This document shows positions 36,169 through 47,800 of a stretch of DNA of 64,000 nucleotides, piece after piece. The translations under genes were made by a program, and so were the position numbers. Location: contig OZ244148.1 in assembly GCA_965216255.1 (NCBI GenBank), forward strand, positions 1,364,001 to 1,428,000. Reading direction: 5' to 3'. This DNA is from G965216255 sp965216255 (GTDB lineage: Bacteria > Bacteroidota > Rhodothermia > Rhodothermales > Bin80). Each line of letters opens with the position of its first letter. Within the stretch, counting starts at the first letter, position 1. The notes below the pieces were generated by a model, which worked only from the letters and a program-made list of their open reading frames with translations, had not been told where the DNA came from and did not search any database.

Positions 36169-38052
36169 CTAGCCGTAGCTGACGGCGACGCGCCGCTCTA
36201 TGACCAGGTAGTCGAAAATTATCCGCGTAAATACGATGGCGCTGAAGAGTGACGCCAGGATGCCGGCCATGAGCGTCACGGCAAAGCCCTGAATCGGCCC
36301 CACGCCGAAGGAGTACAGGATGATGCCCACAAAGAAGGTGGTAATGTTGGCATCAATGATGGCGCTGAGCGCCTTGCCAAAGCCTCCATCGATGGCGGCC
36401 TTTAGCGTCTTGCCCGTGGACTGCTCTTCGCGAATGCGCTCGAATATCAGCACGTTCGCGTCCACAGCCATGCCAATGGTAAGCACGATACCCGCAATGC
36501 CCGGCAGCGTCAACGTGGCCTGGAAGCCAGCCAATATTCCGAGAATGAAGATGATGTTGATGAACAGGGCAAGATCTGCCACCACGCCCGCGCCTCGATA
36601 GTAGAAGATCATGAAGAGCGCCACGATAAAAAGGCCCACCATGATAGAGGTAAATCCCGACCGCCGCGCCACCACGCCGAGGCTCGGACCTACGGTACGC
36701 TCCTCCACGATATTGACCGGGGCGGGCAGGGCGCCGGACTTGAGCACGGTGACGATGTCGTCCGCTTCCGCCTGAGACTCCAGTCCCGTGATCTGCGAAT
36801 TGCCGCCGGTAATCTTGCTTATAACGGTGGGAAACGAGTACACAGCCCCGTCGAGTACAATGGCAACACTCTTACCTACGTTGGCTCCGGTAAGGCGTGA
36901 CCAGACGCGTGAGCCCTCCGAATTCATCTCCATGCTGACCAGCGGCTGATTGGTCGTCTGGTCAAAATCCGCCCGGGCATCCGTAATGACTTCGCCTGTA
37001 AGTTCCTCGTTTACGTTTACGGCAAGGATCTGGTAAAACTCCAGTCCTCCGCCAGGATTGGTCGGATTCGCATGGTAGAGCAGCTCAATATCACGCGGCA
37101 GGAGGGCCTGCACGAATGGGTCCTGCAGCAGGGCGTTAAAGGCTGCCGTGTCCTGCTCCGACACCTCACCGAAGATGACCGTGCCCTGCGCGTAGGGCCG
37201 CAGCACCTCGAGCAGGCTGTTTCCCGCCTCTACGTCATCGGCGGCGGCCAGTAGCTGGCTTACATCGAAACTGGTGTCTTCCGCAGCGGGGTCGATGTCA
37301 ACAACAGCCAGGGAATCGGCTGTGGTGTCTGCTGCCACCTCTACCTCGAAGTGATTGATCATGCGCTGCAGCGACAGGTTGAGCTCCGCCGGATCCGCCA
37401 TGAGGCGAAACTCGAGGCGGGCCGTACCCTTAAGCAGCCGGCGCACCCGTTCGGGGTCGTCAATGCCGGGCAGCTCCACCACGATGCGGCGGCTGCCCTG
37501 CCGCTGGATGGAGGGCTCCGTTACCCCGAAGCGGTCTACGCGGTTACGAATAACTTCTATGGCGCGTGTTATCGCATCGCTTTCCTGCTGCAGCAGGAAC
37601 GTGATCACTTCCGCGTTACTGGATCGGCGCGTGATTTCCTCGCTGCGGAAATAGCGGGAAAGGCTGGCGTCCGGATCCCGGGTTTCAAACTCTTGCACGA
37701 AGGCATCGATCAGCGAGACGTCCTCTGCCAGGATGCGGCTGCTGGCAGCGCCCAGGACCTCGTCAAATATCTCATCGCTCCGCTCGCCTGCCAGCTGCTG
37801 GAGCAGCTCCGCGAGGCCTACTTCCAACGTGATGTGCATGCCGCCCTGTAGATCCAGCCCGAGCTTCAGGGCCTTTTCCTTGACTTGCTGAAGCAGGCCA
37901 TAATTCGTGTCCTCATAGGAATCTCGCTCCTCTTCCGGCAAGCCGCTTATCCTGTTGGCGAAATACACCCCCTGTACAGACGGGAAAAGATACCAGGCTG
38001 AAAGGGCCAAAAAGAAGATGACGGCTCCAATCTTGAATCCGTTTCCTTGCAT
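36169..38052 (-). CDS. secD: Protein translocase subunit SecD
   Basis: The protein has 627 residues. An N-terminal membrane segment is followed by LGLDLQGGMHITLEV, the SecD P1 start, with periplasmic domains to about 440. These include RVDRFGVTEPSIQRQGSRRI and the P1-head region. Five membrane segments follow with GMAVDANVLIFERIREE and ANITTFFVGIILYSFGVGPI. It pairs with SecF downstream. There is an acidic insert near 255-290 (DSLAVVDIDPAAEDTS) that is longer than in many SecD proteins. It is the first or second gene of the leftward transcript. Confidence 0.97.
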   Translation of the reverse strand: MQGNGFKIGAVIFFLALSAWYLFPSVQGVYFANRISGLPEEERDSYEDTNYGLLQQVKEKALKLGLDLQGGMHITLEVGLAELLQQLAGERSDEIFDEVLGAASSRILAEDVSLIDAFVQEFETRDPDASLSRYFRSEEITRRSSNAEVITFLLQQESDAITRAIEVIRNRVDRFGVTEPSIQRQGSRRIVVELPGIDDPERVRRLLKGTARLEFRLMADPAELNLSLQRMINHFEVEVAADTTADSLAVVDIDPAAEDTSFDVSQLLAAADDVEAGNSLLEVLRPYAQGTVIFGEVSEQDTAAFNALLQDPFVQALLPRDIELLYHANPTNPGGGLEFYQILAVNVNEELTGEVITDARADFDQTTNQPLVSMEMNSEGSRVWSRLTGANVGKSVAIVLDGAVYSFPTVISKITGGNSQITGLESQAEADDIVTVLKSGALPAPVNIVEERTVGPSLGVVARRSGFTSIMVGLFIVALFMIFYYRGAGVVADLALFINIIFILGILAGFQATLTLPGIAGIVLTIGMAVDANVLIFERIREEQSTGKTLKAAIDGGFGKALSAIIDANITTFFVGIILYSFGVGPIQGFAVTLMAGILASLFSAIVFTRIIFDYLVIERRVAVSYG

Positions 38053-38143
38053 GTTTACGCTGGATGAGCCGGAATACTAGCCTAGTGGTACGAGGCGGGG
38101 TGCCAAACGTGCCCGCACTGGTTGAGGATTGTGCTAATTCATG

Positions 38144-39547
38144 CTAGGGCCTGCGTACAATCCCGCCCGTATACGGCTGATGATCGAAGAAGTCGCCACT
38201 GCCCAGGACGCGGGGGTCGCCGCTCGCGTGCAGGACGCCGAACAGGCGCTGCCACAACCGGCGCTTAACATCCGCGTGGGCGGGATCGAGGGCCAGGTTT
38301 TGCACCTGGTCCGGATCGGCGCGTACGTCATAAAGCTCTTCGCCGGGCCGCTTTCCGAAGGCAAGCGAGAAGGATGAACCGCCGCGCGCCATGGCCTCTT
38401 TGGTCGGACTGGCGTCCGTGTCCGAGAGCCACGCGCCGTGGATGAAGGCCCGGTCTTCGCGGGGCGTGCCGCTCGGCCAGCGGTCCGTGCGGAAATTATA
38501 GATATAGAGGTAGTCATCCGTGCGGAGGGCGCGCATGGGATACCCGCCCGCGACGGGCGACTCCTGGGCAGGCGTGTGGCGCTCGCGGCCAAAGAATACC
38601 TCCGTGCGCAGGTTGTCAGCGCGCCCGCTGCCCTCGGCCGCGAGAATGCCCATCAGGCTACGCCCCGTCATGGCTGGCGGCGCGGCAAGACCCGCGGCCT
38701 CGAGAAACGTGGGGGCAAGATCGGTCAGGCTCACGAAGTCGTCTGCCCGGCGGCCGGCGGCGATAACAGCCGGCCAGCGCGCCAGAAGCGGCACGCGCGT
38801 GCCCAGGTCATAGAGGGTGCCCTTGGCGCGAGGAAACGGCATGCCGTTGTCACTGGTAACAACAACGAGCGTATTTTCGGCCTCGCCGTGCGCCTCCAGG
38901 AGCGCCAAAAGCTCGCCCAGCTCCCGGTCCAGGCGCTCCACCTCGTAGTAATAGTCTGCCACATCGCCGCGCACCTCCGGAGTATCGGGAAATATGCCCG
39001 GCAGCGTTATGTCGTGCACCCGGATGCCGCTTGCTGCCCCCGATCCCGGTTCGTAGGCCCGGTGCGGGTCGGATGTGCCGAACCAGAACGCGAAGGGCTC
39101 GTCGCCAAAGTTCGCGTCCAGAAAGGCTTCAAAGGACGCATAGCGCGCTCCAGCCGGGTTGCGATCTCTTTCGCCAAGCTCGCCCGGCGCCCACCCCTTG
39201 CGCGTGAAGCCCACGTGATAGCCGGCCTCTTCCAGGATGTCGGTATACACCGGATGCGCGGGCGCGAGCGGTCCGTAAAGGTTTGCCCCTGCCCCAAGGC
39301 GCCAAAAGTGCTGCCCGGTAAGTATTGCGGCCCTCGAAGGTGTACAAGAGGGCGAGGAGACGTAGGCATGCTCAAACGTCAATCCTTCCTGCGCCATCCG
39401 GTCCACATGCGGGGTGCGTACCACGCTATCGCCGTAGACACCGGCATGCAGCCAGCTCCAGTCATCTGCAATGAAAAACAGGATGTTGGGCCGCTCGGGA
39501 GCAGGAAGCAGGAGGGACAGGAAAAGGAGTATCGGGGACAGATACAT
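38144..39547 (-). CDS. Secreted type I sulfatase
   Basis: The protein has 467 residues. An N-terminal signal peptide (MYLSPILLFLSLLLPAPE) precedes NILFFIADD, whose Asp28-Asp29 bind Ca2+. The signature Cys68-Thr-Pro-Ser-Arg is the formylglycine site that must be oxidised by a sulfatase-maturing enzyme. VVTSDNGMPFPRAKGTLYD supplies the second metal-binding Asp-Asn. It probably removes sulfate from a polysaccharide outside the cytoplasm; the substrate is unknown. It lies 91 bases upstream of secD on the same strand, so it may share the transcript or have its own terminator that I cannot see. No maturing enzyme is in the window. Confidence 0.93.
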   Translation of the reverse strand: MYLSPILLFLSLLLPAPERPNILFFIADDWSWLHAGVYGDSVVRTPHVDRMAQEGLTFEHAYVSSPSCTPSRAAILTGQHFWRLGAGANLYGPLAPAHPVYTDILEEAGYHVGFTRKGWAPGELGERDRNPAGARYASFEAFLDANFGDEPFAFWFGTSDPHRAYEPGSGAASGIRVHDITLPGIFPDTPEVRGDVADYYYEVERLDRELGELLALLEAHGEAENTLVVVTSDNGMPFPRAKGTLYDLGTRVPLLARWPAVIAAGRRADDFVSLTDLAPTFLEAAGLAAPPAMTGRSLMGILAAEGSGRADNLRTEVFFGRERHTPAQESPVAGGYPMRALRTDDYLYIYNFRTDRWPSGTPREDRAFIHGAWLSDTDASPTKEAMARGGSSFSLAFGKRPGEELYDVRADPDQVQNLALDPAHADVKRRLWQRLFGVLHASGDPRVLGSGDFFDHQPYTGGIVRRP

Positions 39548-39681
39548 TGGCGTACGCGCTGTGTGTCTTTATTGTAAATCCTGCAGAGTTGGGGGCATTT
39601 GGTACGGACATAATAAGGCCATTTACCTATATTGGCTACAATATAGTCTCCATCCAAACAACCCTAGCCTAGCCTAGTATT

Positions 39682-41847
39682 ATGAAAGCAGTTGCGCAGG
39701 AAGACCATATAGGTAACGGCAGAACGTGCTGCCAGCACGCAAAATGCTGCGCTGCCGGCGTTGAAGCCATTTACGGAGAGAACGCGTTTACGCTAAAAGA
39801 GATGCAAAAACGCCTGCCGGAAGACGTATGCCAGAGCATGGCGGCAACCATAGAGCACGGCGCACCACTGAATGCTTCGGTAGCCGACACGGTAGCCGAG
39901 GCCATGAAGGAGTGGGCCCTGGAGCGAGGCGCCACGCATTTTGCGCACTGGTTCCATCCGCTTACGGGATCGACGGCGGAGAAGCATGACAGTTTCATGT
40001 CGCCCGCAGGTAGCGGCGAGGCCACCATCAAGCTGCACGGCAAGGAGCTGATACAGGGCGAGCCTGATGCTTCCAGCTTCCCAGGCGGCGGCCTGCGCCA
40101 GACGGCCGAGGCCCGCGGATATACGGCGTGGGATCCCACGTCTCCGGCCTTCATCGTCGAAAATGAAAACGGCTGCTATCTGGCCATTCCTACGGCGTTC
40201 GTTTCGTGGACGGGCGAGGCCCTGGACCACAAGACGCCGCTGCTCCGCTCGATGGACGCTCTCGACCGGCAGGCCCGGCGGATCCTTGGAATTTTCGGCG
40301 TTACGGCTGGCAAGGTCTTTGCGACTGTTGGCACCGAGCAGGAATATTTCATGATAGACGAGGGGTACTTTAATCGCCGCCCCGACCTTATTAACTGCGG
40401 GCGGACGCTACTTGGCGCCAAGCCCCCGAAGGGCCAGGAACTGGACGATCATTATTTCGGCCGTATTTCGAGCCGGATCCTCGCCTGCATGCTGGATGCC
40501 GAGCGCAGACTCTACCGCCTGGGCATTCCCGTAAAGACGCGTCATAACGAAGTGGCACCTGGCCAATATGAGATCGCGCCGGTCTTCGTAAATGCCAATC
40601 TCGCATCCGACCATCAGCAGCTCATCATGCATACGCTGAAGGAGACGGCGCGGGAATACGGCCTGCGATGCCTGCTGCACGAGAAGCCCTTTGCCGGCAT
40701 TAACGGCAGCGGCAAGCATAACAACTGGTCCATGAGCACAGATGCGGGAATGAACCTGCTTGGCCCGGGCAAGACGCCGCACGCGAATGCGCGCTTTCTT
40801 TTCTTCTGCGCCGCCGTGATCCGCGCGGTATTCCGGCACCAAGATTTGCTCCGGATCTCCGTAGCCTCGGCGGCGAACGATCACCGCCTGGGCGCCAATG
40901 AAGCGCCGCCGGCCATCATGAGCGTGTTCCTCGGCGAGGAGCTTCAGAGCATCTTTAGCGCGCTTGCCTGCGGCCAAGCGCCGGAAAGCAAGGAAGGCGG
41001 CAAGCTGAACCTAGGCGCAACTATCCTGCCGGAGTTGCTCCGCGACACGGGAGACCGCAACAGGACTTCTCCCTTTGCCTTCACCGGCAACAAGTTCGAG
41101 TTTCGGTCCGTCGGCTCCAGTCAGTCGGTATCGTTTTCCAACGTCGTGCTGAATGTGGCCGTGGCCGAGGCGCTGGATGATATGGGCGCTATGCTGGAGG
41201 CGCGCCTGGAAGCCGGCGAAGACCTGGCGGGCGCGGGCGCGGACGTTGTGCGCGGGGTAGTTTCCGAAGCGCAGGCCATCCTGTTCGAGGGCGACAACTA
41301 CACCGAGGACTGGCACCGGGAGGCCAAAGAACGGGGGCTCCTTAACCTGCGCGACACCGTCGCCGCGCTGGCCGAAATGCCCTCGGACAAGAACGTCTCG
41401 CTATTCGAGAAATATGACGTGCTTACGGAGCGCGAGCTTAGAAGCCGACGCGCAGTGATGCTGGAGCAGTACGAGACCAATATCGCCATCGAAGCCGCAA
41501 CGCTCGAGTCTCTGGCCCGCACGGCAGTCCTTCCGGCTGCCGCAGCGTACCTTGCTCAGTTGGTTGACATCATCCGTAAGGGGGACGGTTTGCTTACGCT
41601 GAAAGGCATTCGTTCCACGGCCAAGCAGGTAAACAAGTCCGTCGATAGCCTTACCGCGGCAATCGAAGAGCTGAGCTCCCAAGCGGACTGCCACAGCGAT
41701 AACCTCGAAGCCGGCGCCACGCACTGCCGGGACCACGTAATACCGGCCATGGTTGCCGTCCGCAATGCCGCGGACCAACTCGAAGGGCTCGTTCCGGGTA
41801 ACCTTTGGCCACTGCCTACGTATCGCGACATGCTTTTATTGCACTAG
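39682..41847 (+). CDS. glnN: Glutamine synthetase type III
   Basis: The protein has 721 residues, the length of class III enzymes and far longer than GSI. It contains AHWFHPLTGSTAEKHDSF and GGGLRQTAEARGYTAWDPTS near the N-terminus, then VGTEQEYFMIDEGYFNRRPD. HNEVAPGQYEIAP and GINGSGKHNNWSMSTDAGMN are catalytic and substrate-binding blocks, followed by RISVASAANDHRLGANEAPP. It makes glutamine from glutamate, ammonia and ATP in the cytoplasm. The first 25 residues contain several Cys residues (CCQHAKCCAAG), an unusual extension. It is divergent from the sulfatase with 134 bases between, and 33 bases before the giant repeat protein. Confidence 0.97.
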   Translation: MKAVAQEDHIGNGRTCCQHAKCCAAGVEAIYGENAFTLKEMQKRLPEDVCQSMAATIEHGAPLNASVADTVAEAMKEWALERGATHFAHWFHPLTGSTAEKHDSFMSPAGSGEATIKLHGKELIQGEPDASSFPGGGLRQTAEARGYTAWDPTSPAFIVENENGCYLAIPTAFVSWTGEALDHKTPLLRSMDALDRQARRILGIFGVTAGKVFATVGTEQEYFMIDEGYFNRRPDLINCGRTLLGAKPPKGQELDDHYFGRISSRILACMLDAERRLYRLGIPVKTRHNEVAPGQYEIAPVFVNANLASDHQQLIMHTLKETAREYGLRCLLHEKPFAGINGSGKHNNWSMSTDAGMNLLGPGKTPHANARFLFFCAAVIRAVFRHQDLLRISVASAANDHRLGANEAPPAIMSVFLGEELQSIFSALACGQAPESKEGGKLNLGATILPELLRDTGDRNRTSPFAFTGNKFEFRSVGSSQSVSFSNVVLNVAVAEALDDMGAMLEARLEAGEDLAGAGADVVRGVVSEAQAILFEGDNYTEDWHREAKERGLLNLRDTVAALAEMPSDKNVSLFEKYDVLTERELRSRRAVMLEQYETNIAIEAATLESLARTAVLPAAAAYLAQLVDIIRKGDGLLTLKGIRSTAKQVNKSVDSLTAAIEELSSQADCHSDNLEAGATHCRDHVIPAMVAVRNAADQLEGLVPGNLWPLPTYRDMLLLH

Positions 41848-41880
41848 GCCATTCCTGCAAACCCAACCAAAATCTTTACC

Positions 41881-44800
41881 ATGCGCCAGAGAACCTTTGC
41901 TCCTTTCTTCTGCAGTATCGGCGTACCGATTGAACGGTCCCGCCGCGCCTTGCTGTTCGCCGCCTTTTCCGGGGCGCTTATGCTGGGGCTTGCCGTGCCC
42001 GCTCTGGCACAGACCATTGACCTGGGCGTTAGTCCAGGTTCGCTGAACGAGACGGCAGGTGCAGATAACAGCCTGGAAATTACCGCCACACTTCGTGGCA
42101 ACACGCTGCCTGATAATGTCACCATAGCTGTTAGCGTGTCGAACCTAGGCACCGACGTAGTGGACGTAGTGCAGTATATCGATCTTGCCAGCATTCCCAG
42201 TATCACCATTCTTGCTGGAGAACGCGTGGGTACGGCAACGCCGAGCCCGACCATTACCGTTGTGGATGACGACAAGGTAAATGCAAACAACGTCCTGACG
42301 TTTTTCGGGACCAGTTCCGGGACGCCAGCGGCCATCATTAATCCCGCCACGCTGACGGTGTACAACGACGACGCATTGCCCGTGCTTCTGGCGAGAACGA
42401 TCGACGGCGCGGTCCTGACACTGACCTACGACAAGGAAATGTCGAGCAATGCTTCCACTAAGCATTTTACCGTCTCGGTGGGGGGGCGCGTCACTGACGT
42501 CAGAAGCATATCTCCGTCCGGCGAAGACGCTAAGAAAGTGAATCTGACGCTAGTTCGTTCCGCCAAGGCTGGCGAGTCCGTTTCCATTACGTACGACAAG
42601 GAAAACAGGACGGACAACGGAACTCCAATGCCGCTTCTGGATGCTGGCGGTAACGAGGCTTCATCGTTTGCCATGCTGGCGGTAACGAATACAACGCCCG
42701 TTCCCTCCGTCACGATTGCGCGGCCCTCGGCCGAGACCGGACCGGTGAAAGACGACGCATTTAAAGTAGAAATCACCTTTAGCGAAGAGATGGCCGGCTT
42801 TGAGCTTACGGACATTGCCGTCCAGAATGGGACGGCGACGAACCTAAGCTCGGCTGTGCAGATGTCCGACGATACGGAGATGTACACCGTAGATATTACG
42901 GCCACCCGGCAAGGCACGGTCACCATCGGCATTGGCGCGGGTGTTGCGACCAGTCAGCGTACGGGGACCGAGAATACCGCCGCGGCCAGTCTCCGCGTCA
43001 CTTCCGACCAGACGGCACCGACGGTGTCTATTTCCGGTCCTGTCGGCACCGTCAGGGGGGCGTTCACGGTCAGTGTCAATTTTTCCGAAGACGTAACGGG
43101 TGCAGACGAGACTGATCTTGCTGTTCCCAACGGGACTGCTTCGGACTGGGAAGCCGTGGGCAGTTCCAAACGGAATTACCGGGCAACGATCACACCGCGC
43201 TCAGTCGAGACGGAAATCACAGTAGAGTTTCCGGCTGACCAGGCCATGGACCTAGCCGGCAACCCCAATACGAAGTCAAATGCATTCACAAGGACCGTGG
43301 ATTTCGCCGCGCTAACCGTCACTATAACCGGACCCTCAACTTCACAAAACAGTCCGTGGCGAGGCGGGGATTTTGACGTCAATATCCGGTTTTCGAGTAC
43401 AGTCCAGGGTTTTGTGGAGAGTGACATAACGGTTACCGGCGCCGGCAGGGTGCAGAGCGGGAGTCTTTCGGGAATCGACCGGAACTGGACAGCGACGATC
43501 GAACCCACCGGATCATTCAGCGCCACGCCGATAGAGCTTACCGTGAACGTGCCTGCAAGTATGGTGCAAGATGCGGCGAATAACAACTACCCTGCCTCTA
43601 ATGACTTGGATGTTTGGATCGGCGTCGGCCCACAGGTTATTTCCATAACACACGCTGGTTCAATTGTTGAAAGCGGCGAAGTCACGATTACGTTTTCTGA
43701 TGACGTAAGGGGGTTTTCAGCCGGCGATCTGGAAATCGAAAATGGCCGGGCCTCCAGCCTTCGAGCCAACTCCCCGAGGGAATATCTCGTTACCATTACG
43801 CCAGGCGCCGACGGCGACGTAATGGTGACCGTGCCGGCTGGCGCAGCTCAGAGCGTCACAGTAGGCTACGGCAACCAGCGGTCTACGACGACAACCTTTC
43901 AGGGATACGTCGCCTCCCCGGTTACTATTACCGGACCCTCCGGTACCGTAAACGGCGATTTTGCCGTTACGATCACCTTTGCCGATGAGGATGGAGTGAC
44001 GGGGCTGGTAGCAACCGAGATTGTGGTCAGCAGCAACGCCACGGTGGCAAGCCTAATTCCGAGTACCGGCAGGATATATACTGCGACCATTGTACCTAGC
44101 TCCGATGGCACGGTTACGGTTAGCCTCCCGGCAGACGTGGCAATGGACGATGGCGGCGTGGGCAACAGAGCATCCAATACCTACAGGGTTACCGTGGACC
44201 GGACGGCACCGACGGCGGGGCGCGTGCGCCTGAACGTGAGCCCGAGCCGGATTACGGAAGATGCCGGCCCTACTACCGTCACGGTCATGGCGACGGTTCA
44301 GGGCGATCTCTATACGGAAGAGCGGACAGTGACCGTAAGCGTCGAAGACTCCGACCGATCGGGCGTGGTCGAATTTAATCCCGTCGCTGCCTTCAGGATT
44401 ACTATTGATGCCAACCAGCGGGTTGGCACAGAATCGTTTGTGCTTACTCCCAAAAATAATTCCCGGGATGACAGCAACGAAACCGTCACTGTTAGGGGTC
44501 AACTTGACAACTCGGACCCTGTGGTATCCGCCAGCATTCGCTTGATTGATGATGATGGCACAGATGACGGCGGCGGTGACGGCGGCGGTGACGGCGGCGG
44601 TGACGGCGTTCAACTTTCCGTTATCCCGGTAACCCTTGCAGAAAATGCCCCCGCGACCGAGATCAGGGTTACGGCGACGGTGACGGGAGACGACGATGCC
44701 ACGTACGACGAAGACGTAGTAGTAACCGTCAGCGTCGATGCCACGGAGGCTACCGGTGTAGTTGGATTTGAGTCCATAGAGGATTTCGATATCGAAATCC

Positions 44801-47800
44801 GGGCCGGACGAGTGCGGGGCATCGCATTCATTTATCTCACACCCATTGACGACGATGTCGCCGAGGGTGATGCAACCATACGCTTTTCGGGCACGCTGGA
44901 TAACCGCGACCCTGTCGAGAGCGCGGACTTGACGCTGACGGATGATGATGATACGGTGACCGAGCTCACCATGAGCCTCAGCCCCGAAATGGTTGCAGAG
45001 AACGCCGGAGCAACTCCGATCACCGTGACCGTGGGCCTTCAAAACGGAATGGCTAGCACCGATCAGACTGTGAGCGTCACGGTGGCGGGAAGCGGAGCAG
45101 CCGGCGTCGTACAGTTTGCACGCGTGCCCAGCTTCAACGTGACAATCCCTGCCGGGCAGTCCTCGGGCCAGGGGACATTTTCGATTACACCCGTCAATAA
45201 CACCTTTGACGAGAAGAACGAAACTGTCAAGGTATTCGGTACGCTGGGTGAGGCCACGGTGAATGCTGAGATCACGATCACGGATGACGACGCAGTGCCG
45301 ACCAACATCACCCTTTCTGTGAGCCCATCCGAAGTTGCCGAAAGCGCCGGTCCTACGACCGTCACGGTGACAGCTACCGTTGATGGTGCGTTTACGTATG
45401 CTACCGACCAAACGGTGCCCATCTCTGTAGCTGGAAGCGAAACATCAGGTGTGGTAGGCTTCGCATCGGTCACGGACTTTCATGTCATGATCGCCAGGGG
45501 GCAGCGGTCGGGCACGACCACTTTCGCACTCACGCCGGAAGATGATGTGGTAGACGAAATGGATGAGACCATCACCATTTCGAGCACTCATTCTGCGGTA
45601 AGCGCACCGACTACCCTCAAGCTCACGGATGATGACGCGGCTCCAAGCGGCATCTTGCTTTCCTTGGACCCGACCTCCGTAGACGAAGGAGCCGGTGCTA
45701 CGAGGGTCACGGTGACGGCAACCGTAGAGGGCGGAACAACATTCGCGTCTGCCCAAACCGTGGATCTCTCCGCTGCCGGCAGCGGAATGGCCGGTGTCGT
45801 GGGATTTGCACCGGTGCCTGACTTTAGTTTCACCATTACGGCGGCAGAGGCTGCGGGCACCGCGACCTTCACGCTGAATCCGGAGGATAATGAGGTAGAC
45901 GAGGCAGATGAAGTTGTGACGCTCTCCAGTTCCAATGCCAACGTTCGGTCTGCAGTCAGGCTTACCATCGTGGACGACGATGAAACTCCGACCGGCATAA
46001 GCCTCGCCCTTGATCCATCGACCATATCGGAGGGCCTGGGTGAGACCACGGTAGCAGTGACGGCTTCGGTTCAGGGGGGCACAACCTACGGTACAGACCA
46101 GACAGTAGGTCTCACGGTCACGGGTACCGGGGCTCCCGGAGTTGTAGGCTTCGCTCCGGTGTCGAATTTTGAGCTTACCGTGAGAGCGGGTGAGGGCGGC
46201 GCACGCGCCACATTTGCGATCACGCCGGAGAACAACGTGGTGGACGAGGAAAACGAAACCATCACGGTTAGCAGTTCCAACAGGCTGGTTACCGCATCGG
46301 TTACGCTCCAGCTCTTGGACGACGACGCGGCGCCCACCGGGGTTTCGCTGGCCGTAAATCCCGCCATGGTAGCAGAAAATGCCGGGGCTACATCGGTCAC
46401 GGTAACGGCCATGGTCGAAGGCGGCACCACCTATAGCACTAGCCAGGCGGTGGCGGTAGCCGTTGCCGGCAGTGGCGCCGCGGGCGTGGTTGGATTCGCT
46501 CCCGTCTCGGGTATGAGCGTCTCCGTTCCGCCGGGCGCGGCCAGTGGGAGCGCGACATTTACGCTTACGCCCACGGACAATATCATTGACGAGGCAAACG
46601 AAACGATAACGCTTACGGGCAGCCACATGGGAACGAGCCCGACCGCAACGCTGACCCTAGCGGACGACGACGACGCGCCTACCGGAATCTCGATTGCGGT
46701 TGACCCCGCGACGGTATCCGAAGGTGCCGGGGCAACCAGCGTAAATGTCAATGCCACCGTTGAGGGGGGCACGCTCTACGCCATGGACCAAACTGTCAGC
46801 GTCACCGTGTCCGGAAGCGGAAACGCAGGCGCGGTCGGCTTCGCCCCCGTCCAGGCATTCGATGTCCTCGTTATGGCGGGTACTGCATCGGCCGTCGGTT
46901 CCTTTACGCTGACTCCCGAAGACAACCGGGAACGCGAAGCCGACGAAACCTTGACCGTTTCAGGCCAACACTTGGGTCAGGTATCCGAGGCAACCATTAC
47001 GCTCGTCGACAACGACCATGATGTGGCCAGGACTCAGGCAGTTACCCTTTCCGTACTTCCGGAAATCGCGCGGGCGATGGCATCCAGCTCCGTAGGTGCC
47101 GTGGCCAACAGAATTGGCAAGGCCCGATCCTCATCCGACGACATGGCGCTTAGCGTTGGCGGCTATTCTTCGGCTAGCAGCTTGGTGCAAGGTCTGCGAG
47201 CCCGCCAAACGGGCGCCCCGGTTGGATGGCGCGAAGGTCTGCACGGCACATCCTTTACCGTCACACCCATGGCTTCCGCGGCAGGGCTTGCCGGTCGCGT
47301 CACGATTTGGGGTGAGGGAGACTACCGCACGTTCTCAGGCAATGATGATATTGTTGGCTGGGACGGGAAGCTCACAGGCATGCACCTAGGAGCCGACGCG
47401 AGCGTGGGTGGCGGCGCACTTGTTGGAGTGGCCTACTCCAGAGCTAGTGGCGCGGTGGACTATACCTATTCCGGCCCCAACTCGGTGCGCGGCGGCAGCC
47501 TTGAAGGCACCTATGATGCCGCAATGCAGAGCATAGTGCCCTACGCAAGCTGGACCTGGGCGGCCGGATCGAGCATCTGGGCGTCGGCCGGATTTGGCTC
47601 TGGTGAGGTGGAAGTTGCAGACGCCGAAATCTCGAATGCAGAGACCGCTGACAGCCGGCAAGGGACTTTGGCCATAGGCGCCAATGTGCGTCTCCTAAGA
47701 TTCAGCTCCAGCAGCGCCATGAAGACCCTGGACCTCAAGAGCGAGGCGTGGCAGTCTAAAATGGAAGTTGATGCCAACGGCTCCCTCGTTGATGATGCAA

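Noticed and set aside
38438..39577. 379-codon plus-strand frame opposite the sulfatase
   Set aside because: The sulfatase has a complete signature and signal peptide; the antisense frame is composition-driven.
44053..46626. Long open frames on the minus strand opposite the Calx-beta repeats
   Set aside because: They are antisense to a clear repeat protein, have repetitive low-information translations and no domain; they arise from the periodic composition of the sense gene.
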